DNA of 64,000 bases from Malaya genurostris (lineage: Eukaryota > Arthropoda > Insecta > Diptera > Culicidae), in assembly GCF_030247185.1 (NCBI RefSeq), contig NC_080571.1:34646753-34710752 (forward strand), written 5' to 3'. A program made the translations under genes and the position numbers. The notes under the pieces were generated by a model. That model did no database searches. It was not told the DNA's origin and was given only the letters and a program-made list of their open reading frames with translations. This document shows, piece after piece, positions 21,401-32,700 of the stretch. How positions within the stretch are numbered: the stretch's first letter is position 1; every line of letters starts with the position of its first letter.

Positions 21401-23198
21401 ATCGAGATTTTGGTTGAAAACTTTCATCGATGCAAAACTAAATTGGATTGCATTGAATTTTCAATGAATATAACTATCTTTCAATTAACGCTTAGTTTGC
21501 GATTAAATTCTATTGAAACCTACCGATTTGTAAAGTAACTTTATGTTTAATTATCTGCTCCAAATATGTGCATGAAAATAGGTGTAAATTCAGTAGAAAC
21601 TCTATTTCTGCTTAGCGGTTTATTTTGAACTGTTTGGTAGCATTCCAGTTCAACATTAACATTCCAAGATAACGCACGGAGAACCCTTCGATCATAAAAT
21701 TGCAATATCGCAGTTTTTGATTTTTGCGATAGTTGATTTAACTAATTTCTTTTTGATTCAACCAATATGGTTTTTGATTTGCACATATTCAAGTAGTTGA
21801 AAATTATATGGTTTTGAATGCTGTCAAATGCCGGAGACAGTTGAAAGCAAAACAATAATCGCAATGCAAAATCAATAACTTTTTTAGTTGAAATCTGTTC
21901 GCGTCGCTTCAAAATGTCAATGAAAACAACATCGATGGTTAAAGCGTTTGGTGAAATTGTGTTCATTCGATTTGAGAAATTTATGATAACAAGTGTTTAT
22001 CTTACAGCGGTGTTGTGTTAAAGTTAACCTTGTTTAAGATGAAAAAGATTTGGTGACAAATTAGAAAATGTTAATGAATGATCATCTCGTAATCTTTCAG
22101 GTATGCGCAAAAATTTTATGCTTCAAATTCGATCATTGATTTACTTCCAGCTGTTTGATACCGATGATGATGTTCATGCATTAGCAATAAAACGCTTTTT
22201 GACATGAATTCGATTTATAAAAGTAGCAGGAGCGAAGAGTTTCAAACACACAAAACGCGCTGCGATTGAATGGCGCGTTTGAATTGCCGTCGCAAAATTC
22301 CAATTCCCAGCGGTTGATGCACCCAAGCTCATATAAATTGACTAAAATTATCAGTGCATAACTTTAGTTCAACCGTTTGAAGGCATCATCTTTCAATACT
22401 CATTCTAGGCAAATTTAATAATTTCGCTAATTTACTCGCCCCTCCGGGCACTTTTGCTGATTAAAAACGTTTTTCTAAATCAACCATTTCCGATCGAATC
22501 AGAAGTATTTTTTTTAGAATTTAGATCTTCACTGATCTCGACTTGACATGATCATGATCATATAAAAATCAAAATCACTTAGAGATCAGATCAGTTCTGA
22601 TTTCGTGATGATAATTTATTCCTTGGTTAAGATCACTTGAAATCAGCAGTGATCGATGGTTTTCCCAGCCCTAATGATATTACATGTCAATATAAAATAC
22701 TGTTTTTCATTTTAACAACGATATTTATTTCATGAATCTCAACATACCGAACATATTTCAAATAGATCATGACGTATATCAGTAAGTATATTTTGATTAT
22801 TTTCGCAAACCAATAACATTGTTCGAGTTGATTCAACTATTTGCAATGTCTAAAACAAATAAAACCGATTTATTTTTCAACTAACAGAATTTTGTTTCAA
22901 TAAAAACACCAGTTATTTCAACTAAAATATTTGTTGGAATTGAAAGGTCGGAGGTCGAAGGTAGGTTCGTGATATTTGGGATTTGGTTCGCAAAAAGAGT
23001 TACGTAAAAAGAGGTAACATTAAAAAAAGTGTTCGTAAACGGAGGTTTCGGTGTATAATGAGCTCAAGATAACGTAGAGTCTAAATGTATGCCCAGATAC
23101 TTAAAGTATTGTACATTGCTCTTGGTTGTCATGAATTGGTAAAACCTTTCGCATGAAACGAAAGATCATGTATTTATGTTTTAAGGGGTTACACCACT
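21401..23198. other. No gene seen; left half of a TIR-like element at 21675-21860
   Basis: From CACGGAGAACCC at 21675 to about 21860 the sequence is related to the left end of the element at 32778-33862; both have ACAAAATT/ATAAAATT, GATTTAACTAA and CTGTCA...GGAGA segments. A piece resembling the other end occurs around 22830-22950. The block 22655-22675 (TTTTCCCAGCCCTA) looks like the end of another MITE. No coding frame is supported. Confidence 0.45.
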
Positions 23199-24046
23199 GT
23201 AGAAAAAAAGGGAGACTTTTTTGGGGAATTACTTTGGGATCCAAAAAATGGAGTAATCCGAATTTTGCGTAAAGCACTTTTTAATATGTATATGTAAGTA
23301 CAAAGAAATGATCAGTTTTAAAAATAGAAAAACAAAATGGCGGCATTTCCGCGGAAGTGCTGCATTTTGAGCTGGCCGGAAACATAAGTCAAGTAAATCT
23401 TGACCAATCGATTCAAAAATTTTACGGAATATTCTCGATAGTTATCTCCACAGAGCTACATAGAGCTACGTGAATTTTACTGGTTTCAACTGTAACTTGC
23501 ATTCTGTTAGCAGGTGCGACTGTATGAATTTAAATTCACCTTTTACCAAGCCAAGCAGTTGTGTGCTTCTGTGGCTCAGTCGATTAACAGACTTACTTTG
23601 CGATCCAATGGTTCTCGGTTCAAGACGCGGTGATCGCTATCAAGTAGTATTCATTTTTTTTATTTAAATGATTTTCATGTTATGGAATATTGGATACAAT
23701 ATTAAATATTCTTCCACGTAAATTTGCGTGAACTTCGACGCTCCATTTATATGCATCTAATAAGATGTAAAATCACAGGGTGTGTACCTCTGTGGAGATA
23801 ACTATCGAGAATATTCTGTAAAATTTTTGAATCGATTGTTCAAGATTTACTTGACTTATGTTTCCGGCCAGCTCAAAATGCAGCACTTCCGCGGAAATGC
23901 CGCCATTTTGTTTTTCTATTTTTAAAACTGATCATTTCTTTGTACTTACATATACATATTAAAAAGTGCTTTACGCAAAATTCGGATTACTCCATTTTTT
24001 GGATCCCATAATAATTCCCCAAAATAGTCCTTCTCTTTTTTTCTAC
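23199..24046. repeat. Long inverted repeat (arms about 257 bp) around a tRNA-like loop
   Basis: The left arm 23199-23455 and right arm 23788-24046 are near-perfect reverse complements. Landmarks include GGATCC with TTTTTTGGA, AAAGTGCTTTACGC in the right arm, AATGGCGGCATTTCCGCGGA, GAGCTGGCCGGAAACATAAG and ATCTCCACAGAG. The loop (23456-23787) contains a tRNA-like sequence. It could be a foldback transposon or a MITE with long TIRs. I found no clear target duplication. An RNA through it would form a long duplex. Confidence 0.9.
23566..23640 (+). repeat. tRNA-like sequence (SINE head or tRNA pseudogene) in the loop
   Basis: The A-box region TGGCTCAGTCGATTAAC and B-box GGTTCAAGAC are spaced as in tRNA genes, with TTGCGATCC between them. 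The acceptor ends do not pair convincingly, so I read it as a tRNA-derived SINE head or degraded tRNA and not a working tRNA gene. It lies centrally between the two arms of the surrounding inverted repeat. Confidence 0.55.
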
Positions 24047-24054
24047 CTAACGCT

Positions 24055-24135
24055 GTTTGGCATAATGGTTATTTTTCATAACAGCTATTTGGCATAATGA
24101 TCACTTAGCATAATGCCATTTGTCATAATAATAAT
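24055..24135 (+). repeat. Degenerate tandem repeat, period about 16 (TTTGGCATAATG)
   Basis: Five successive units read TTTGGCATAATGGTTA, TTTTTCATAACAGCTA, TTTGGCATAATGATCA, CTTAGCATAATGCCA and TTTGTCATAATAATA. The core is GCATAATG. The array directly abuts the long inverted repeat. Function unknown. Confidence 0.75.
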
Positions 24136-24296
24136 TGGATTTGCAATATTTTAATCTAATGTAATGTAATAATATAAGGTGAAACAGCATTATTATTTTT
24201 TATTTTTAAAATTCTGTAGTAAATAGCACACTATCATTTTATATAAGCCACTCACTTAGTGCTAGCACAATATTCTGTTCGTCATAGATGATTCAG

Positions 24297-24480
24297 GTCA
24301 AGACGACCGAAGGCCGCGAGTGCGCCGGCGACCCACCGTCGGAAGCGCCGGCCACTGCGGGCGGGCAGCGCCCCCGCACGAATCACCTCTCTCTCTCTAG
24401 TTGCGAACGTTTACCCGGATTACCCAAAGCTAGGAGCTATCCCTCAGTTAGGTCCGAACGAGCGGCAGCGAAGTTCCGCT
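24297..24480. other. GC-rich island of unknown origin
   Basis: The core at 24297-24385 is far richer in G and C than anything around it and is followed by (CT)n at about 24388-24399. It directly adjoins a minus-strand reverse transcriptase remnant (24485-24760) and may be part of the same insertion. It is neither obviously coding nor recognisably ribosomal. Confidence 0.45.
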
Positions 24481-24484
24481 TAGA

Positions 24485-24760
24485 TTCAAGTTACTCAAAA
24501 TCATTAATGTATAAGAGGAATAATAAAGGTCACATATTACTACCTTGTGGTATAGCAATTTTCATAGGAGCGAGGTTGCTACGTTCACCATCAACGGATA
24601 CAAATTGTGGTGTATTTGTCAGGTACTTATGAATAACGTTGGTTCAGTAAAATCGTGTGCTTCAATGTAACAATTCTAACGATCTATTTCTATAATAGCA
24701 GTTTGTATGCCAGAACCTTGTCTGAAACCGCATTGAAATTGGTAAAAGACACTATGTTTG
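24485..24760 (-). pseudogene. Non-LTR reverse transcriptase fragment
   Basis: On the minus strand, frames give F-Q-C-G-F-R-Q-G-S-G (complement of about 24700-24740), then a run with S-N-L-A-P-M-K-I-A-I-P-Q-G-S (about 24535-24600), then P-L-L-F-L-L-Y-I-N-D-F (about 24492-24528). These match the G-F-R and P-Q-G-S...P-L-L-F-L-Y-I-N-D blocks of LINE reverse transcriptases. The palm Asp block between them is eroded, and there are frameshifts and a stop. The clade cannot be named. Confidence 0.7.
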
Positions 24761-24769
24761 GTTCAAAAT

Positions 24770-27700
24770 TCAAGCATTCAATTCTTGTCTGTATGCAATT
24801 CCAGTGATGGTTTCACCTGGTTGAGACATCTCCTAATAAACAAAGTCAAAATTTCTGATTAGTGAGAACATGTTCATGGTGTACTTTTACTAGAATATGG
24901 TGATTTTCTGCGGCAGTTTTCTTTACATCCAAAGTACCTTTTTCTCTTGTCTTGGAATTAAAATGAAACTAATTTAAAACGGTTTCAAAGAGGGATATTC
25001 TTTTTTAAAGCTTTTTTTTAGTGCAACGTTCGTAGTTTGGAGCGATTTCTGTATGAAAATAGGTGTGAAACAGTGCCATTAGAAGAAGTAATTTCCAAAT
25101 AAAATAATAGCAAGGGAAATAACCCCCCCCCCTCTTTATTCCTCAAACTGGCCAAGCGTTTAAAGCAGCAAACCGCGCATCAAGGATTTTTTTCCGATTC
25201 CACTGCTGCATCTGCTCGATCATGCAGAGAAGGATAAAAAATCCATTATAACGTAAATAAGCTTGCCTTTCGAGGCAAAGCTGCCGCATGTTGTGAGCTT
25301 AGTCTCAAAAGCAAAACAGATTTGTGTCAATCATTTTGTGAAGCAACAGCAAGTCTCAATTTCAGTAAAAAAAAGGAAATGCGCTGGCCATTCGTCTTAC
25401 TTCCATAGTCTCAATACACTTTCGAACCCATTTCAAAAATTTCAACCGCCGGCTGAGTGATATATTACTAGGAAACGAAGCAGAGCTCGCCCGGCTGACA
25501 GCCATAAAACATGTCCATGAACTGGTTCAGCGGAAATACAAGCTCTAGCGAACCTCAACGGAAATGAGTTCATCGAACCGACACTTAGAGAGAGAGAAAA
25601 AAATGATAGAAAACTTTTAATGTTTCCGATTTTCTGAACTGGAAAATTGCTAATCAACGTTCAGAGCACCTATCGAAAGTTTGCAATAGTTTTTTTTATT
25701 TTCAAAACGATGACAGGCTAAAAGTTTTTTTCTTCCTGGCACGAAACCAAAGGAAAAGTTTTCCCCTTTTCGAGTAGCACTGGAAACAACAAAATTCTGC
25801 ACACCGGAAACAGCAAAGGGCCCCAAAAAAAATGAATGACACACACAATTTGGTTAGTTATTGTTCCGAAAAAAATTAGACCGGAACGGAACGGGTTCGG
25901 AGGCTAGCGGGGACATACAGAGAGTGCCGCCGGCCCTCACACTTGCCGCGAACACCTCGTACAAAAACGTGCCGTGCATGATGAAGATGTTGGGCGTGCT
26001 GACGTCGTAGTTTTTCACAGCCGGCCTATGCTGCATTGCATCACACTGCATTGCCTGCTTTCCAGGGGCGTGAGGAATGGATGGGTGTCATGTCAAAAGT
26101 GCTAAAAGTTCCTCATCTAGAACCATCCCCCCGCTCCCCTTCCTTCACCGTCTAGGTTTACATGGTGAAAAAGTAGTTAAATAATTCTCTTGTGGTCACG
26201 CTGCAAACTCTACTGACTGCGGCCCCGGTTTGTTGAACCGATGCGAGGACGGGACACTTTAATTGTTTCCAGCTCTGTGAAGGACACTAAAAAACAGGAC
26301 GAGTGGCTACCGGCTGATAGGAATCGTGTTGACAATGCAGTAGAGAGAGTGAGAGAGAGAGAGAAAACGACACACAGTTATTCGATCATTGTTTCGCAAC
26401 GGGTGACAAATTGGGTAGACTAGGGCTGTGCACAAAAGTGTTTGTTTTTTTTTGCACTGCAGATCAATTTGTTAGGAAACAAAAACTTTGGTATTGCGTT
26501 GATCAACAACAAGCCAAATGTTTACTAACGAATGTTGAACTCGAATACCGAAAATTTGATCGAGTTTCCACATTTAGCAGTAAGGAAACGAGTTCCATCC
26601 TGAAAACCTGGTTCCATTCAATGGACTTGATCCATCGATAGTGGCTCTGCTGGTGCATTTATGTAGCACCTGTGACGGCTCGGAAATTGTTCTGAACCCG
26701 ATCGGCACCAGCTTTCCGAAGATAAATGGCCACTGCCGTGCGCATCCTTTCTGCTGTAACACACCTTTTCGATCGCTTTCAGCAACAGCCCGAACGCACG
26801 AACAAACAAACAAACGAACAAACAAATCCGAGTTGGTTGTGCTTGCAATAAATATGATCTACTGCACACTATCAAACGAGAATGCACCGGGAATGAACAC
26901 AGTATTGTAGGACCGACTGCAGGGAACTCTGGCACGACACCGGATATATGGGTCAATTTTTCAAACAGCAAGCGTTTTTCGTGCGCTTGGGAAATTGCTC
27001 AACGCTTCCAGTTTCACACGGTAAACTTGGAATTGAAAGGGACATCAACAGGAGCGGCGGCGGCGGCGGACCTGACTCGATTTACCTGTTGGCTATGAGG
27101 AAGGGGGAAAAGATTTACGAATGCCATTCATACTAGTAACATTGTCAGTGGAACGGTGCACATCGATCGGTTTGTCTGCAGCTCAGATGAACATCCGAAA
27201 TTAAAATGTGACACAGTACACAGTTTCCGGTGAGCAGAGTGAACGGAATGGCAGTTTTTTTATTGTTGTTTCTTAAATACAGTAGTCATTTCTAAATTTT
27301 CTCAATTTTCCTAAGTTTAGAATTGTAAGGATAGGCAATCAGATCTAAATTATATACAACAGTATCTACGTTTATGAAAATCGGTTTCTGGACACAAAAC
27401 ACTCAACTCAACGACGGCACCATATGAAGAAAAGTAGGTCAACAACAACAACGTCTTGATCATTCAGAGCAGTGTTTGGACATGTTTACGAAGTAACAAA
27501 TCTGATTTTTTTATTTATATATGAAACAATGGATGAAACATGGATCCACTCACTTCACTTCGGAATCAAAACGATCATCATCTGAATGGACTGCAGCCGG
27601 TGAACTATAGTATTTTGGGATGCACATGGTTTCATCTTCGTCGACTATCTAGCGTTAGCATAGCATTATGAAATAATTTGAATTCAGAAATTAAGGAAAA

Positions 27701-27895
27701 ACTTCCTCATAAGTCGACGAAAAACAACACTGTTGCACAAAAACAGAGAACCGATTCATCGATGGTTAAATTGAACGAATTACACTTCAAATTGCATTCT
27801 CATCCATCGTAAACACTGAGGATACGTACCGTGTAAATTCGGAAATCCGCTTAAAATGAAACCGCATAAAAAACCGCGTAAAAAGAGACCCCAGT
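24770..27895. other. Unique DNA, no supported gene
   Basis: Includes a C-run near 25123-25132 and purine-rich GA repeats near 25583-25600 and 26343-26362. The segment 25850-27140 is more GC-rich and non-repetitive, with a short (GGC)n-like run at about 27052-27070. Short frames on both strands overlap and show no domain. I see no clear transposon ends. Confidence 0.45.
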
Positions 27896-27990
27896 GCAGT
27901 CAGATCTAGCCCCCAGTGACTATTGGCAATTCGCTAATATCGAAACAAATGCTCGCCGGTAAGAAATCCGACTCAAATGAAGAAGCAAGT
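27896..27990 (+). pseudogene. Short mariner transposase fragment
   Basis: The reading S-D-L-A-P-S-D-Y-W (about 27901-27927) followed by F-A-N and, after a shift, a segment like K-K-S-D-S-N-E-E matches the third-Asp region of mariner transposases such as those at 6469-7388 and 55713-56636. Only about 95 bp remain, without terminal repeats. It differs enough to come from a separate, older mariner. Confidence 0.65.
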
Positions 27991-28912
27991 ACATGAAATT
28001 TCCGAAATTGCAAGCATTTTGTAGATGCCAAAAGTCTTAGAACTGCATGAAACAACGAGATTTAATGTCATCTCGAAAAAAACATTTTTTGAAAAAATCG
28101 ACTTTCTGCGAATTCTAAAAAATCTCAAAAAGTCCCAGAACGTTGAACGGGGAACGTGCCATTTGAGCCAATTTGTTCTGATGGTGCTTTTTCAAGATCG
28201 AAAATTTTCAAATCTTAACCACCGGGAAGCGCCTCTTACCCTTGTCTGATTTAGCTCAAATTTTGCATGGGCACTTTTTTTTTGAGGTGCTTAAACCTTT
28301 GAACACTAGTGCTTTTCGAAATTAGAGGTGATCCCAAAATATTGGCACCCTTATAAATTATATCTTGAGCGATAAAAATCAACGTGCTTTGTCGGTTACA
28401 TCACTTATACCAACATATTTCTGGAAATAGAAGTCGCAGTCATTTGATCTTCGAACGTGATCAATGGCCCAATAGTAGCTTTCAATCAGGAATCAGGAAT
28501 CAGAACAAATTGATTCAAATGACACGTTCCCCTAAACGTGCCGTTTTGGAATCGAGTGCTAGAACTGAATTTAGGAAATGAATACGGGCACTGAATTCTG
28601 AAATTGAGTTTTGGAACTGAATATCGAATTTGAATTTCGTAAACTAAATTTTGATGCTAGTGAATAGCCTGTATTGCCGCGCAGTCCAAGCGGCGTGCGT
28701 CGAGGATTGGAGGGATGTTTCTTTTGATCAGAAATACTATTTTTTCTCCGTTCACAATTAACAGCACGGTTCTGTTTTCATGCTTTTACACAATGGCAGC
28801 AAACTTTTCGCAAGACCGTTATCACATGTTATCTTTTCTCGGTAACACTAAACTGGATCTATGCTACTTGTGCTGTATGTTTTGTCCCGAAAAGTAGCTA
28901 TTATCCCTCAGT
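27991..28912. other. No gene; repeat fragments and cryptic simple sequence
   Basis: 28384-28500 is related to the repeat at 15171-15400. 28545-28665 is cryptic simple sequence made of variants of 'gaactgaattt(t)gg', like 30720-30910 and 44560-45450. Nothing coding is recognised. Confidence 0.5.
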
Positions 28913-29167
28913 AACTTTTATTTTTCACTGTCCAAAAACTGTTTCCGCGAAGGGTTCGTTCGGGAAAGTATGTCGCAGTACGGTGAAGTTCTTTCCATCG
29001 AAAGAGAAGTATGGCGGAATTTTTTTCCGGGTATCCGGAATTGCGTGCGAGTGGTACGTATGCAACTATGCAAAGAAATTCCATCTTACATCATTTGTGA
29101 TCAAGACGGGATACATCCGTGTAAAACGCTGATAACGTATGAAAATCAACTGGTTACATGTCAGTTT
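28913..29167 (+). pseudogene. Fragment of LINE ORF1-like (Gag) protein
   Basis: The frame through the ATG at 28970 reads M-S-Q-Y-G-E-V, then W-R-N-F-F-P-G-I-R-N, then L-V-T-C-Q. It aligns well with the central part of the ORF1 protein at 41092-42128, just before its CCHC knuckle. It is cut at 29168 by the remnant of a minus-strand mariner. The 3' end of the same ORF1 reappears at 30000-30047, so a mariner insertion plus deletion removed roughly 500 bp of the gene. Confidence 0.82.
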
Positions 29168-29168
29168 C

Positions 29169-29997
29169 GGTGATACAACAGTTCCAACGTTTTTCCAATT
29201 TTTCAATACCATGTTCATAAAAAAAATTATCTTTCGCTTTAAAATAAGCTTCAGTTTCAGCGATGACCTCCTCATTTGAGCCAAATCTTTTTCCCTGGAG
29301 CATTTTTTTAAGATCAGCAAAGAGCCATTAGTCACTGGGGGATAAATCTGGCGAGTATGGGGGGTGAGGAAGTAGATCAAAGCCCAATTCGTTCAATTTA
29401 AACTGCTTTCTGAATCATCGACTCGTTGCTGTTTTTGTTCCATCGAAAGCAATCGCGGCACCCACTTGGAAAAAGCCTTTTTCATGCTCAATTTTTCATG
29501 AAGGATAGTAAATACACTTCCATATGATATCTGTGTCATCTCAGCAATCCCACGGAGCTTCACTTTACGATTTTTCATTATAATTTTTGTCACTTCACTC
29601 ACATTTTCCGGTGTAACGGCTTCCACAGGTCTACCCGAGCGTTCCGCGTCATTTGTGTCGGTACGACCACGTTTAAACTCGGCGAACCACCGAAAAATCG
29701 TTGCTTTTGATGGACAAGAGTCCGGATAACATTTTTCAATCCATTGTTTTGCTTGCACGGTGTTTTTACCCATTAAAAAACATTGTTTTATCAAAACACG
29801 AAACTCGGTTTTTTCCATTTTTTAAACAAACTACAAAACGACTTTACTCCAACCTCGATAACTCAGCTGTTTCTGGTCGGATCGACTTAAAATTTTGACC
29901 CGTTTCAAGCAAAGGTTAGTACTCTAGAAAGACGTGGTTACTGGTTTACTACGAGCGCCATCTCTGCTTTAGTCTCGGGACTTATTGATCCATGTGT
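29169..29997 (-). mobile_element. Mariner, minus strand, one TIR lost, different internal deletion
   Basis: The 5' TIR (complement) ends at 29997 and a TA follows at 29998-29999. Read on the minus strand, the transposase opens at 29818 and is intact to R-V-D-D-S-E-S at about 29410, longer on this side than in the other two copies. It then jumps to E-L-G-F-D-L-L and P-Y-S-P-D-L, with a stop in the S-D-Y-W block. The 3' TIR and last ~60 bp are missing; the element ends abruptly at 29169. The internal deletion therefore differs from the one shared by 6469-7388 and 55713-56636. Confidence 0.9.
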
Positions 29998-29999
29998 TA

Positions 30000-30047
30000 A
30001 AGCTTGTACGCAATATGGCCTGAACAATAAAACTTTTATAAAAAGGA
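30000..30047 (+). repeat. 3' end of the ORF1-only retroposon, second copy
   Basis: AAAGCTTGTACGCAATATGG and the following CCTGAACAATAAAA match the 3' end of the ORF1 element at 41085-42236 (complement of about 41092-41145). The shared similarity runs to just after the AATAAA signal and stops in both copies at an A-rich tail. Confidence 0.75.
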
Positions 30048-31005
30048 CTGTTATCATGCTTTTCTTTTTGCCACACTAAGCGGGTTTTTTTCATTACAGC
30101 GATATTGTACATGGAATGGTACTACTTGAAATACGATTAATAACACGAGAACGACCTTTTTTCCTTATAGTGTAAATCGCGCAATGAATAATATTTTCAT
30201 TTCGTCTTAAAATTTCACTGACTACACTCTAAACTATGACGACCGTGACTTGCGACTCTCTGACATCTGATTGACGGACTACTATCCGTACACTATCCGA
30301 AAAACTGACAGAACTGTCTACGGGTCGAGACTTACGGATATTTTCCGCGAACTCTCTGAAACTGACTGGCCTCTAACTCTTCCCAACTATGGGTTTTTAA
30401 ACTCCTAGCATTTACTTACGGGTAAAACCTGAAGATTTTAGTACAAGCTGAGCTTGAGATTTTACGTCGGAGATTAATCCGGCTTTCTCCCGAAGTTCTA
30501 CCGAAGAGCCGAGACCACTGTCACTATGCCAGTGGCAGTGACTAGTGTCCGTGTTTTGTTTCTACAACATCGTTGCGATGACTAATGCTCGGAAATGTTC
30601 ATGCTTCTATAACAAAGATTATACATCAATGTTGTGGTTTCGCTGATATGAGGGTTTGCTTGATGAGTTTCTTTCACAACTTCCTACTTTTTCTACAATA
30701 CGAGTAAATTCAAAGGAAAATTTGCTAAGGGCGCTGCACTTGATTCCAGAACTGTATCCTAGATCCTAATTGTTGTACGGGAACTGAACATGTGTTCGGC
30801 AAATGAATGCGCCCTGAACTCTGAATTTTGATCTGAAGTCGATTTTTAGTTACACAATTCCGGTTCAGAATTCAGTTTTCAAATTCCGATCGAGGATATC
30901 GTTTCATTATTGAGATGTAGAATTCAGATTTTTTCGCATATATACCTTACTGATCAGATTCAAAAACCATTTTCACTGGACTTTAGCCGTCCATTTTAAA
31001 TGATA
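30048..31005. other. No gene; cryptic simple sequence at 30720-30910
   Basis: 30180-30600 is unique-looking DNA with no recognised domain or ends. 30720-30910 repeats the 'gaattcagtt/gaactgaa' vocabulary seen at 28545-28665 and 44560-45450. Confidence 0.4.
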
Positions 31006-31620
31006 TCATATGGGAGGTTCTTCTAGCAGCTGTTGCAATTCGTGGTTCGTACACCGTCTCCACGCTCCGTCTTCAATCTGCACTCCACCATAGATGGTCC
31101 TCAGAACCTTTCTTTCGAAAACACTGCGGGCGCGTTGGTCATCTGCCAACATAGTCCAGGTCTCGTGGCCATAGAGAACAACCGGTCTCATCAGCGTTTT
31201 GTAGATGGTCGTACTTTTCTCGATCGTAGTGTTTTTCTGAGTCCAAAGTACGCACAATTTCCTGCCAAAATACGTCTCTGAACTTCTCTACTGGTGTCAT
31301 TATCGGCGATCAAATACACGAACTCGTCAACCACCTCGATATCGTCACCCGCTATCAATATTCGTGGTGGGAGGCGTAGTGTTTCTTCTCTAGAGCCTCT
31401 TCCTCTCATGTATTTTGTTTTCGACGCATTGATGGCCTGTCCGATACGCCTAGCTTCAGCATTCAGTCCGATGTAGGTTTCCGTCATCTTCTCAAGGTTA
31501 CGTGTCACAATATCAATATCGTCATCAATGCTACAAAGCAGCATGGACTTTCGGAAGATCGTGTCAATTTTGGCTCTTCGAACCACATCTTCCAAGGCTA
31601 TATTGAACAAGATACAAGAG
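31006..31620 (-). pseudogene. C-terminal half of a LINE reverse transcriptase
   Basis: Two minus-strand frames (31191-31610, then 31006-31257) together give the region from just before the palm Y/F-A-D-D motif to the thumb. The catalytic box has decayed to L-C-S-I-D-D-D-I-D at about 31528-31555. The downstream landmarks I-N-A-S-K-T-K-Y-M, V-D-E-F-V-Y-L and, after the shift, V-V-L-Y-G-H-E-T-W-T and F-E-R-K-V-L-R-T-I are all clear. This is the endonuclease-reverse-transcriptase family common in arthropod genomes (RTE/CR1-like). Frameshift and the damaged catalytic box show it is dead. Confidence 0.85.
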
Positions 31621-31639
31621 AGTCATGTCATGTCATATC

Positions 31640-32225
31640 ATATACCATTCGGCTCAACTCGACGAACTGAGAAAATGTCTGTGTGTGTATGTAACAAAAA
31701 TATGCACTCACTTTTCTCGGAGATGGCTGAACCGATTTTTACAAGCTTAGATTCAAGTGAAAGGTCTCATGGTTCCAAAGCTTACTATTAAATGTCATAC
31801 CGATCCGACATCCGGTTCCAGAGATACAGGGCGATAGGCACAAAAAATGGAAAAATATGCCCTCACTTTCTTCAGAGATGTCCTAACTGATTTACACAAA
31901 CTTAGATTTAAATTAAAGGTCGTATAGTTTCCTAAAAGTTTCTGGAACATTTTATCCGGATCCGACTTCCGGTTCCGGAACTAAAGCGTGATAAGTGAAA
32001 AATTACCAATTTCATTAGTATTTTTGCGAGCGATGGTCAAAAACAGGTAGAAATTCCTTAAAACTGTCTGATCAATTCTTCTAGTTTGCAGAACTTGTTA
32101 GTTTGTGAGTATTTAAACTTAATTAGGCACTACTGGTCCCCCCTTTTCCAGTTTCGATAGCATCGAAAGTAGTGAAAAAAACTCTAAAAATAGAACTCAC
32201 TTCGATTTCTCAGCGATGTGGCATA
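31640..32225 (-). repeat. Dispersed repeat family, copy D (minus)
   Basis: The complement of GCTCAACTCGACGAACTGAG near 31650, a GTGTGTGTATG tract, and repeated segments like 'catccggttccagagatacaggg' are the family landmarks in inverted order. Two to three internal segments can be counted (31700-31830, 31840-31985, 32120-32220). Confidence 0.6.
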
Positions 32226-32687
32226 ATAATATTAACTTAATTATTTGAAATTCATCAAAACCAAGATCACCCAAATCGCACAATCCTACCGAAACACTTT
32301 CTCACATTCCCAATATTCTCACTATCTCTAACACTTCCTCCTCACGTCACACATCATAACAATCAAAGCAACACGCACTAAAAGTATCCTTAATTAGAAA
32401 TCATACATCGATCCCAAATTTCTCACAGACCGTAAAACACTTGAACGATCGTAACCTTTCCCAAGAGCCGGTTGCAAAACCAGATGGCTCACATCAAGTT
32501 CCCATGCTAGCCAGCCGCGTTGCAACATAGTGCACACGGCGAGGAAACAGCATTCCCACGTACCGCCGTTCTACATAAGCGACAAAATAGATTGTGCATA
32601 ATAGGTACACTATCGGTGCTATCGGTCCGATCGTAATTGATCGTACCGATACACCGCTCTCTTTTACATTGTTCCTACTGCCTTTCT
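32226..32687. other. No gene seen
   Basis: AT-rich DNA with unremarkable short frames. It ends in the 13-bp target duplication of the SINE that follows. Confidence 0.5.
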
Positions 32688-32700
32688 CCGGGCTACATAA

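Noticed and set aside
23566..23640. A functional tRNA gene
   Set aside because: A- and B-box-like sequences are present, but the acceptor stem does not pair and the D and anticodon arms are poor, so a SINE head or pseudogene is more likely.
24297..24400. Ribosomal RNA gene fragment
   Set aside because: GC content fits some rDNA spacers, but I recognise no conserved 18S, 5.8S or 28S segment.
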